A stretch of DNA of 21,523 nt, from positions 1 through 21,523 of the forward strand of contig CAZHFW010000051.1 of assembly GCA_964531675.1 (NCBI GenBank). Direction: 5' to 3'. Position numbers and translations under genes: made by a program. Positions 7,088 through 13,469 of this stretch are shown in pieces. The notes under the pieces are model-generated. The model was given only the letters and a program-made list of their open reading frames with translations, did not search any database and was not told the DNA's origin. Each line of letters starts with the position of its first letter. Within the stretch, counting starts at the first letter, position 1. The DNA is from CAZHFW01 sp964531675 (lineage in GTDB: Bacteria > Planctomycetota > Phycisphaerae > Phycisphaerales > UBA1924).

Positions 7088-8230
7088 TCAGCTGGCCATT
7101 TCGCCTTGCGCCAGGCCCGCTTGCTCGGGGTGCTGCGCCAGGCTGGCGGTGCGGAGGGTTCGCTTTTGGGTTTCGAGTTCCGCGGGGAGGGGGGCGGCGA
7201 AGGTGTAGTCGAAGATGTCGTCGGTGGTGGGCTTTTCGATGCCTTCGGCGGCCTTGACGACTTCGTTGACGATGGTCTTGGCCTTTTCCTCCTGGGCGGC
7301 CTGCTTCTTGTCGTCCCAGAGGTTCTTGGCTTCGAGGTACTTGCGGAGGCGGATCATGGGGTCCTTGCCGATCCAGGAGTCGACTTCCTTCTGGTCGCGG
7401 TAGCGGCGGGCGTCGTCGGCGGTGGTGTGGTCGGCGAGGCGGTAAGTGACGGCTTCGATGAAGGAGGGGCCGCCGCCGGAGCGGGCGCGGTCGAGGGCGT
7501 CGCGGGTGGCCTTGACGACGGCGAAGAGGTCGTTGCCGTCGACCTGGATGGTGGGCATGTCGTAGGCGATGGCCTTCTGCGCGACGGTCGCGGAGTTCAT
7601 CTGGATGTCACGCGGGACCGAGATGGCCCACTGGTTGTTCTGGCAGAAGAAGATGCAGGGGACCTGGAGGGTGGAGGCGAAGTTCATGGCCTCGTGGAAG
7701 TCGCCTTCGGAGGTTGCGCCGTCGCCGAAGTAGGTGATGGCGCAGCGGGGTTCCTTGCGGAGCTTGAAGGCCCAGGCGATGCCGGTGGCGTGGAGCATCT
7801 GCGTGCCGATCGGGATCGAGAGGGGGGTCATGTTGACACCCGGCGGGATCTGGTTGCCGCGCTCGTCACCCATCCAGTGGAGGAGGATGTAGTGCATGGG
7901 CAGCCCGTGGTGGAAGAGGGCGGCGTTCTCGCGGTAGCAGGGGACGAGGAAATCGACGCCCTTCTTGGCGGCGTAGCCCGAGCCGATGGCGGCGGCTTCC
8001 TGGCCCTTGTTCTGCGGATAGGTGCCCATGCGGCCGGAGCGCTGGAGCTTGAAGGCGATCTCGTCGAGCTGGCGGCAGGTGATCATGAACTCGTAGAGGT
8101 GGACGACTTCCTCATCGGAGAGGATGGGCTTGCCGTCGGGGCCTTTGGCGAGCTTTTCGTCGAGCTTGCCGTTCTCGTCGAGGATCTGGAGGTATTCGAC
8201 GGAAGCGGAGTAGGAGACGCGGCTGGGCAT
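7088..8230 (-). CDS. pdhA: Pyruvate dehydrogenase E1 component, alpha subunit
   Basis: A 380-aa E1 alpha subunit that binds thiamine diphosphate. The diphosphate-binding motif runs from GDG (169-171) to NN (198-199) in YFGDGATSEGDFHEAMNFAS through CQNNQWAIS. Other conserved parts are GRMGTYPQNKGQEA, the CYRENAALFHHG segment, and the YRLADHTTADDARRYR loop that contacts the cofactor in E1 enzymes. I chose the ATG at 8230 (MPSRVSYS); GAGGT lies a few bases upstream on the - strand, and the longer frame overlaps the divergent hydrolase gene. The final LAQGEMAS-stop directly abuts the right inverted repeat of the S23 cassette, so the last few residues could have been altered by that insertion. It pairs with pdhB downstream. 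Confidence 0.93.
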   Translation of the reverse strand: MPSRVSYSASVEYLQILDENGKLDEKLAKGPDGKPILSDEEVVHLYEFMITCRQLDEIAFKLQRSGRMGTYPQNKGQEAAAIGSGYAAKKGVDFLVPCYRENAALFHHGLPMHYILLHWMGDERGNQIPPGVNMTPLSIPIGTQMLHATGIAWAFKLRKEPRCAITYFGDGATSEGDFHEAMNFASTLQVPCIFFCQNNQWAISVPRDIQMNSATVAQKAIAYDMPTIQVDGNDLFAVVKATRDALDRARSGGGPSFIEAVTYRLADHTTADDARRYRDQKEVDSWIGKDPMIRLRKYLEAKNLWDDKKQAAQEEKAKTIVNEVVKAAEGIEKPTTDDIFDYTFAAPLPAELETQKRTLRTASLAQHPEQAGLAQGEMAS

Positions 8231-8459
8231 CGGTGACCTCGGAGTACGGGGCGAAAACGGACCGGGAAGGGCGGCTTCTGGGCCGGGCCGGATGATCGAC
8301 GTGAAGGATAGCTTGGGGGTGGGGGGAAGGCGCGGGGTGGGGCGCGGGCGCGGGGCGCCCGAGCCGGGTGAATCTGGGCGAACAGACGGGGGCGAGCCCA
8401 CGACTCGCGGACTCGTCGTGGGCGTGACAGGAATGTGGGCGTTGCGCATCCGGAGGGGG

Positions 8460-9536
8460 ATGATCAAGACTGGCGTTGTCGTGGCGGGTTGCTGGGTGGT
8501 GGCGGGTGTTCTCGCGGGCGTTTCGGCGGGAACGCCGGGGGCTTGCGTGGGGGTGGGTGGAGGGGTTGTCGGCGGCGTGGTGGATGAGCCGTCGGCGCGG
8601 GGGCCTGAGGAGATTCCCGGGTTCTGGATGGAGCGATACACCACGACGGACCGGTTCGGGCGGGCGATCACGTTTTATGTGAGCAAGGCGAAGGAGGGGG
8701 CGGAGAAGCTTCCGCTGGTGGTGTGCATTGCGGGGTCGGGTTGTCAGTCGCTGTTTGTGGAGGTGGAGACGCCGCAGGGGAAGCGGATTGCGACGGGAGG
8801 GCCCGAGTCGGCGATTCGCAAGGCGCTGGGAGACAAGGTGCGGCTCTTGGTGGTGGAGAAGCCCGGGGTGAAGTTCCTGGACAAGGCGGAGCGGCCCGGG
8901 AGCGCGGAGGGTTCGAGCGAGGAGTTCCGGCGCGAGCACACGCTGGAGCGGTGGAGCGAGGCGGTGGGCGCGGCGGTGCGCGCGGGCGTGACGCTGCCTG
9001 GCGTGGATGGGAGCCGGGTGCTGGTGCTTGGGCACTCCGAGGGCGGGATCACGGCGTGCAAGGTGGCGGCGGACAACGCGTGCGTGACGCATGTCGCGGT
9101 GATGGCGGGCGGCGGTCCGACGCAGCTTTATGACCTGATCGAGCTTGCGAGGCAGGGGAAGATGGGCCCGCCCGGCGAGGGCGAGCAATGGATCATGGAG
9201 GGATGGAAGTCGGTGATGGCGGATCCGGAGTCGACGACGCTGTTCTTCATGGGGCATCCGAACCGGCGCTGGTCGACGTTCTGCGCGAGCTCGCCTGTGG
9301 AGGAAATTGTCAAGAGCAAGGCGAAGGTGTTCATCGCGCAGGGGACGGCGGATATCGCGGTGCTGCCTGCGACGGCGGATGTGCTGTATGCGGAGCTCTT
9401 GGCGCGGGGGCGGGACGTGAAGTATGAAAAGGTGGAGGGCGGGGATCACGGATTCATGAAGGCGTCGGATCCGGATCCGCGGGCGGGGTGGCTTGAGATG
9501 AACCGGAAGGCGGTGGAGTGGTTCTTGGGGGGGTGA
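8460..9536 (+). CDS. Secreted or membrane-anchored alpha/beta hydrolase
   Basis: A 358-aa serine hydrolase. An N-terminal hydrophobic stretch (GVVVAGCWVVAGVLAGVSAG) is a likely signal peptide or anchor, so it probably acts outside the cytoplasm. The catalytic triad is readable: nucleophile Ser193 in LGHSEGG, Asp298 in GTADIAV and His330 in GGDHGF; an oxyanion-type loop lies at IAGSGCQS near residue 90. The natural substrate is unknown, and esterase or peptidase-like activity would both fit. The ATG at 8460 follows GGAGG closely; the ATG at 8433 (MWALRIRRG) is a good alternative that gives a more basic n-region. The 229 bp between this gene and divergent pdhA hold both promoters, but I cannot place them. 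The gene ends in a tandem array of hairpin A. Confidence 0.85.
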   Translation: MIKTGVVVAGCWVVAGVLAGVSAGTPGACVGVGGGVVGGVVDEPSARGPEEIPGFWMERYTTTDRFGRAITFYVSKAKEGAEKLPLVVCIAGSGCQSLFVEVETPQGKRIATGGPESAIRKALGDKVRLLVVEKPGVKFLDKAERPGSAEGSSEEFRREHTLERWSEAVGAAVRAGVTLPGVDGSRVLVLGHSEGGITACKVAADNACVTHVAVMAGGGPTQLYDLIELARQGKMGPPGEGEQWIMEGWKSVMADPESTTLFFMGHPNRRWSTFCASSPVEEIVKSKAKVFIAQGTADIAVLPATADVLYAELLARGRDVKYEKVEGGDHGFMKASDPDPRAGWLEMNRKAVEWFLGG

Positions 9537-9545
9537 GGGGGAGAG

Positions 9546-9572
9546 ACCGGTGGCACGAGGGTGGAGTAGGGA
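9546..9572 (+). repeat. Partial hairpin A unit before assembly gap
   Basis: Only the right half of a 50-bp unit is present (ACCGGTGGCACGAGGG and its tail); the left arm of the hairpin is missing, and the sequence then enters N. It begins 10 bp after the hydrolase stop codon. Confidence 0.8.
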
Positions 9573-9672
9573 NNNNNNNNNNNNNNNNNNNNNNNNNNNN
9601 NNNNNNNNNNNNNNNNNNNNNNNNNNNNNNNNNNNNNNNNNNNNNNNNNNNNNNNNNNNNNNNNNNNNNNNN
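9573..9672. other. Assembly gap of 100 N
   Basis: Exactly 100 N. The left flank ends GAGTAGGGA and the right flank starts GAGTGGGTAG. Joined, they give a correct unit junction of the 50-bp tandem repeat, so the gap probably represents a collapsed or unresolved number of whole units. Confidence 0.98.
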
Positions 9673-9868
9673 GAGTGGGTAGACACCGGTTGGAAACCGG
9701 TGCCACGAGGGTGGAGTAGGGAGAGTGAGTAGACACCGGTTGAAAACCGGTGGCACGAGGGTGGAGTAGGGAGAGTGGGTAGACACCGGTTGGAAACCGG
9801 TGCCACGAGGGTGGAGTAGGGAGAGTGGGTAGACACCGGTTGAAAACCGGTGCCACGAGGGTGGCTAG
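9673..9868 (+). repeat. Tandem array of 50-bp hairpin A units
   Basis: Four units with a period of exactly 50 bp; the hairpins start at 9684, 9734, 9784 and 9834. The stems are identical (CACCGGTT and AACCGGTG), while the loops alternate GGA, GAA, GGA, GAA. The unit from 9734 also has a GCC to GGC change in its tail. The array fills the convergent space between the hydrolase and the PEP-CTERM-like gene and continues into the assembly gap. Confidence 0.93.
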
Positions 9869-9873
9869 GAAAG

Positions 9874-9904
9874 AAAAACCGCGGGGCGTTTGTCCCGCGG
9901 TTTT
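9874..9904. terminator. Bidirectional rho-independent terminator
   Basis: An 11-bp stem: AAAACCGCGGG (9875-9885) pairs with CCCGCGGTTTT (9894-9904) around an 8-nt loop. Read on the - strand it ends in TTTTTCTTT, read on the + strand in TTTT. It lies 9 bp from the PEP-CTERM-like stop codon, so it mainly serves that - strand gene, but it could also stop transcription of the hydrolase gene. Confidence 0.88.
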
Positions 9905-9912
9905 GGATGGGG

Positions 9913-10611
9913 TCAGGTTGTGCGACGGCGTGGGAGGGTCAGCAGGGCGGAGGCGCCGAGCAGGAGCGCGCCTGGGGATGGGCAGGCGGTGGCCATCTGG
10001 AGGTTGCGGATCCAGACGGTGCAGCCGGTGAATGTGAAGTCAAAGGTGATGGTTTCGGAGCCTGGCTGCGGGTGGAGTTTCCACTCCTTGATGCAGGGGA
10101 TCCAGCGGTCTCCGACGAGCGGGCCCGAGGTGGTGAGGGATTGGAGGACGGTTGGGGTTGAGCCGGGGGCGGCGATGTTGGTGCCGTTGTCCATCGCGAA
10201 GATGTTGACGGGGCCGAAGGCGGAGGAGCGGATCTCAAACTTGAGCGAGACGCGTTTGTCCTTGTTGGGGTCGGCCTTGTTGTCCATGGATGCGGTGAAG
10301 TGGATGTGGCCATCTGCGGCGTAGAGGTAACCATCGGAGTCGACGACGGTGCCGGCGAGCGGCGTGACCTTGGGCGGGGTGTAGGCGGTGCCTGTGAAGT
10401 TCCAGCCGTAGTTGGAGGGTGTGATGGTTCCTCCGACGGGTTGGCCGAAGGTGGCCCAGTCGGCCCAGGACTTGGATTCTGAGACTTGTGCGTACCAGGG
10501 GTCCATCCAAGCGGGGTCCTGGTAGTTGGAGGGGCCGAAGATGTCGGCGCCTGCGGCGGAGCAGGACGCGACGGCAACGACGGTCGACACGATGCGACGT
10601 GACGTCTTCAT
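9913..10611 (-). CDS. Secreted protein with PEP-CTERM-like sorting tail
   Basis: A 232-aa exported protein of unknown function. It has a signal peptide (MKTSRRIVSTVVAVASC, probable cleavage near AAGADIF). The middle is beta-rich and mentions no known enzyme motif. The C-terminus has the three-part sorting pattern: a PSPG motif (211-214), a hydrophobic helix (ALLLGASALLTL) and a basic end (PRRRTT). Such tails are recognised by exosortase-type systems and are common in planctomycetes; the exosortase gene is not in the window. The ATG at 10611 is supported by GGGAG 6 nt upstream. Two close terminator-like signals flank it, so it is probably transcribed alone. A dockerin or adhesin role cannot be judged. 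Confidence 0.85.
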   Translation of the reverse strand: MKTSRRIVSTVVAVASCSAAGADIFGPSNYQDPAWMDPWYAQVSESKSWADWATFGQPVGGTITPSNYGWNFTGTAYTPPKVTPLAGTVVDSDGYLYAADGHIHFTASMDNKADPNKDKRVSLKFEIRSSAFGPVNIFAMDNGTNIAAPGSTPTVLQSLTTSGPLVGDRWIPCIKEWKLHPQPGSETITFDFTFTGCTVWIRNLQMATACPSPGALLLGASALLTLPRRRTT

Positions 10612-10617
10612 TGATGT

Positions 10618-10622
10618 CTCCC
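10618..10622 (-). promoter_or_regulatory. Ribosome binding site of the PEP-CTERM-like gene
   Basis: GGGAG on the - strand, 6 nt before the ATG at 10611. A TATAGG hexamer shortly upstream could be the -10 box of this gene. The remaining 180 bp up to the repeats hold nothing I can recognise. Confidence 0.5.
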
Positions 10623-10799
10623 TATATGAAGGTGCTGCACGTCTTCGGGCGTGCGAGCAAGAAGAGTCTAGATGTGCGAGAAGAATGGGGCTTGCGCGCG
10701 AATGGTTCGCGATGGGTTGGCGTGGGTGAAGTCCGGGGAATGACCCGAGTTGGGGAGCGGGGAGTTGGAGATGGATTGCGAGAGTGGGGTACCGGAGGG

Positions 10800-10960
10800 G
10801 GAGTAGACACCGGTTGGAAACCGGTGCCACGAGATTGGGTAGGGACCCGGACCTTCGCGGACTCAGGTCCGGCTTCGGGGAGTGGGGAGGGAGAAGGACT
10901 GGGAGGGAGTAGGAGTGGGTAGACACCGGTTGCAAACCGGTGCCACGAGATTGGGTAGGA
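10800..10960 (+). repeat. Repeat cluster 5: hairpins A, C, A
   Basis: Hairpin A at 10808-10826 (loop GGA), hairpin C at 10847-10872 (perfect arms) and hairpin A at 10924-10942 (loop GCA, the only copy with that loop). Both A copies carry GTAG at the 5' foot. The flanking genes are both on the - strand, yet the repeats keep the + orientation. The C-to-A distance of 77 bp and the linker sequence recur in cluster 6. Confidence 0.9.
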
Positions 10961-10963
10961 AAG

Positions 10964-10989
10964 AAAAACCGCGGGGTTGAACCCCGCGG
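10964..10989 (-). terminator. Rho-independent terminator of the acyl-CoA dehydrogenase gene
   Basis: Stem CCGCGGGG (10969-10976) with CCCCGCGG (10982-10989) and loop TTGAA. On the - strand it is followed by TTTTTCTTT. It lies about 60 bp after the stop codon. Its first half, including the A-run and the bases before it, matches the terminator at 9874. Confidence 0.9.
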
Positions 10990-11048
10990 CTTCTGGTTGG
11001 GACTGAGATGGTTGGGAATGAGGAAGTGGGGACGGAGGATGTTGTTGG

Positions 11049-13061
11049 TTAGTGGCCAACGCCTGCGGCTTGGCGGACGTCTGCGGGGGCCTGGGCGAAC
11101 TGGCTGGCGCGGTCGCCTGGGAACTGCTTGATGCCATCCTGCTTGGGCGTGCGACCCTTGCCGCGCTGCTGGGTGGGGGTCTTCTCGGGGATGATGAAGC
11201 GGTCGGGCGAGGTGGCTTCGGAGAGGCGGATGGCGATGTCCGCGGCGGCGAGCATCGTGGCATCGGCGTTGTCGTAGAGGGCGCGGATGTTGTCGCGGAT
11301 CTCGCACTCGGCGAGCTCGAAGAAGTGCAGAGCGGCGGCCTTGTCGCGCTGGAACTCGAGGTCGCCTGCGCCGTTGCCCTGGTGGGCGCGAAGGTCGGCG
11401 TCGAGCCTGGCGAGGGTGCAGAGCCAGGCGTGGAGGAGGATGGCCATGTTGGCCATGCGGGCCTGAACGGCCTGGCGGTCGAGCATCTTGACGTCGAACT
11501 TCTTGGAGAGGATCTTGAACTGGAAGGTGTGCTCGGCGACGAGGGCGGCGCAGCGCTGGGCGCTGTCGCGGAGTTCGGGGTGGACCTTGGAGAGCGTGGG
11601 CGCCTTGGGGCGCATCTTGAAGTAGACCTGGAGGCCGAGGGGGATGGCCTTGGACATGATGGCGGGGCGCAGGGAGTTCTTGATGGCCTTGGCGATGTAG
11701 GCGCCGAGGGGTTCGTCTTCCTCCTTAAGGAGGGCGTTCTTGACGCCGAGCATCATTTCGGCGAGCTGCTTGCCGCCGTAGCCGAAGATGTAGGACTGCA
11801 TGACCTCGTTGGCGCCTTCGACGATGAGGTTGATGCGGGAGTCGCGGAAGATGCGCTCGACCTCGTTCTCGGTCATGTAGGACTCGCCGCCCATGATCTG
11901 GAGGGCATCGTTGACGACGCGCCAGCCGAACTCGGAGCAGAAGACCTTGCACATGGCGGTCTCGACCTGGATGTCCTCGTCCTTGCGGTCGAGCATGCCG
12001 GTGGTCATGTAGAGCACGGCGTCCATGGCGTAGTCGTACGCGGCCATGCGGGCGATGCGCTGGCGGACGAGTTCCTTGTCGGCGAGGGGCGCGCCGAACT
12101 GGTGGCGGGTGAGTGCCCACTTGGTGGCCTGGTCGCGTGCGCGGCGTGCGCCGCCGAGCATTCCGGCGGAGAGGGTGCAGCGGCCGTAGTTGAGGCAGGA
12201 GAGGGCGATCTGCAGGCCGCGGCCCTCCTGTCCGAGGAGGTGGTCCTTGGCGACGCGGACGCCGTTGAAGCGGATGCGGGCCTGCCAGGTGCCGCGGATG
12301 CCGCACTTGGAGCGGTTCTTCTGGTAAATGTCGACACCGTCCATCCAGGGGTGCATGACGAGCGCGGAGATCTTGCCCTTGCCGTCGTCGCGTTTTTCGC
12401 GGGCCATGACGGTGAAGAGGCCGGAGAGCGCGCCGGAGGTGGCCCACTTCTTTTCGCCGTAGACGAGGTAGTCCTCGCCGTCCTTGACGAAGTAGGTCTC
12501 GCAGCCGCCGGCATCGCAGCCGACGTTGGGCTCGGAGAGGCAGAAGGCGCTGAGCCAGTCCTTGGCGAGGTGGGGGAGCCACTCGCGCTTCTGCTGCTCG
12601 TTGCCGAAGAGCATGACGGCCTTGCAGCCGATGGACTGGTGGGCGGAGACCATGACGGCGGTGGAGCCGCAGTACATGCCGATGCGTTCGAGGACGCGGT
12701 TGTAGGAGGTGATGCCCATCCCGAGGCCGCCGAACTCCTTGGGGATGGTCATGCCGAGGACGCCGAGGGAGAAGAGCTTCTCGATGACCCAGCGCGGGAT
12801 CTCCTGATCCTGATCGATGGAGATGGAAGGGTGTTCGTTGCGGAGGTAGTCATCGAGGCGGGCCAGGAGCTGGTCGCACTCGGCCTGTTCGCGGGCGTCG
12901 GTGGAGGGGTAGGGGAAGTAGAAGTCTTCCTTGATGTTGCCCCAGAAGAGGTTCTTGACGGGACCCATCTTGGTGGGTTCGGCTCCGAGCCATTCCTCAG
13001 CCTCGGCGAGGAGTTTCTTGTCGGCTTCGGAGATGCCCTTCATGTTCTTGAGATCGGCCAT
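11049..13061 (-). CDS. Acyl-CoA dehydrogenase, long (VLCAD/ACAD9-like) type
   Basis: A 670-aa flavoprotein predicted to oxidise acyl-CoA thioesters to trans-2-enoyl-CoA in fatty-acid degradation. Visible family features are the N-terminal helical domain ending in IPKEFGGLGMG, the FAD-binding beta domain (CLSEPNVGCDAG near 174-185, EKKWATSGALS near 203-213), RHQFGAPLADKELVRQRIA near 319-338, and LQIMGGESYMTENEVERIFRD. The likely catalytic base is Glu415 in NLIVEGANEV. A C-terminal extension of about 200 aa makes it longer than the usual 380-aa enzymes and similar to VLCAD/ACAD9, which can sit on the membrane surface. The ATG at 13061 (MADLKNMKG) has GGAG 9 nt upstream. It is transcribed alone between the repeats; the chain-length preference is unknown. 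Confidence 0.92.
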   Translation of the reverse strand: MADLKNMKGISEADKKLLAEAEEWLGAEPTKMGPVKNLFWGNIKEDFYFPYPSTDAREQAECDQLLARLDDYLRNEHPSISIDQDQEIPRWVIEKLFSLGVLGMTIPKEFGGLGMGITSYNRVLERIGMYCGSTAVMVSAHQSIGCKAVMLFGNEQQKREWLPHLAKDWLSAFCLSEPNVGCDAGGCETYFVKDGEDYLVYGEKKWATSGALSGLFTVMAREKRDDGKGKISALVMHPWMDGVDIYQKNRSKCGIRGTWQARIRFNGVRVAKDHLLGQEGRGLQIALSCLNYGRCTLSAGMLGGARRARDQATKWALTRHQFGAPLADKELVRQRIARMAAYDYAMDAVLYMTTGMLDRKDEDIQVETAMCKVFCSEFGWRVVNDALQIMGGESYMTENEVERIFRDSRINLIVEGANEVMQSYIFGYGGKQLAEMMLGVKNALLKEEDEPLGAYIAKAIKNSLRPAIMSKAIPLGLQVYFKMRPKAPTLSKVHPELRDSAQRCAALVAEHTFQFKILSKKFDVKMLDRQAVQARMANMAILLHAWLCTLARLDADLRAHQGNGAGDLEFQRDKAAALHFFELAECEIRDNIRALYDNADATMLAAADIAIRLSEATSPDRFIIPEKTPTQQRGKGRTPKQDGIKQFPGDRASQFAQAPADVRQAAGVGH

Positions 13062-13195
13062 GGATCAAGACTCCGGGTTGGGTCGGCGCCGGCAGTTTGC
13101 CGGCGGAGCGAGCGGGAACAGAGAGGAGCAGAACGCTTCCCCTGGAAGCACATTCGGCCGGATGAGGCGGTCGGATGGGCTTTGGCATGATAGGA

Positions 13196-13275
13196 GGGGG
13201 GGAGGGGAAGGGGGGAGGGGATGGAAGGGTGAGGAGATGAAGGGGTGAGGGGGTGAAGGGATGAAGGGGTGAGAT
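13196..13275 (+). other. Purine-only tract with a strong G-quadruplex motif
   Basis: Runs of 7, 4, 6 and 4 G lie at 13196-13202, 13204-13207, 13210-13215 and 13217-13220, with loops of only 1, 2 and 1 nt. Degenerate GGGTGA-type repeats follow up to 13272. The tract lies in the divergent region between the acyl-CoA dehydrogenase and the YyaL-like gene. The motif fits a four-layer quadruplex by the standard pattern; folding in the cell is inference. Confidence 0.6.
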
Positions 13276-13440
13276 CTGGACCTTCGCGGACTCAGGTCCG
13301 GCTTCGGGGGAGTGGGGAGGGAGTAGGACTGCGAGGGAGTAGGAGGGGTAGACACCGGTTACAAACCGGTGCCACGAGGCTGGGAAGGGAAGGGCAGGTC
13401 GACACCGGTTGGAAACCGCTGCCACGAGCGGGGGTAGGGG
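13276..13440 (+). repeat. Repeat cluster 6: hairpins C, A, and a decayed A
   Basis: Hairpin C at 13276-13301 has CTGGACCT in the 5' arm, so one pair becomes U-G in + strand RNA. Hairpin A at 13353-13371 (loop ACA) is intact. A second A, 50 bp later at 13403-13421, has lost both a stem pair (AACCGCTG) and the 5' GTAG (it reads GTCG). This is the only cluster in a divergent intergenic region. Confidence 0.88.
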
Positions 13441-13458
13441 TGAATCTGGGGAGGGGTC

Positions 13459-13464
13459 TACGCT
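13459..13464 (+). promoter_or_regulatory. Putative leaderless -10 box (TACGCT)
   Basis: TACGCT ends 5 nt before the ATG of the YyaL-like gene, and no Shine-Dalgarno lies between them. This fits the TANNNT pattern of leaderless genes; it is inference. Confidence 0.3.
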
Positions 13465-13469
13465 GGGGC

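Noticed and set aside
5770..7257. Open frame of about 495 codons on the + strand across pdhB, S23 and pdhA
   Set aside because: Antisense to three recognisable genes, low-complexity, no family resemblance.
8231..8459. Possible extra small gene between pdhA and the hydrolase
   Set aside because: The open frame is an N-terminal extension of the hydrolase rich in G/R/P with no signal; the real start with a hydrophobic N-terminus lies at 8460 or 8433.
9673..9868. CRISPR array
   Set aside because: The 50-bp units repeat without unique spacers, and no cas gene is present.
9825..10161. Small proteins read through the repeat units
   Set aside because: The peptides (for example TGWKPVPRDW-like) come from the hairpin and linker sequence itself in changing frames and have no own start context.
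10612..10800. Possible RNA gene upstream of the PEP-CTERM-like gene
   Set aside because: I could find no cloverleaf, conserved RNA core or riboswitch-like pairing by eye; it probably only holds the promoter.
11052..13190. Long open frame of about 712 codons on the + strand
   Set aside because: It is antisense to the acyl-CoA dehydrogenase, whose family motifs are unmistakable; the product is a low-complexity G/A/E/V-rich chain. It is a by-product of high GC and skewed codon use.
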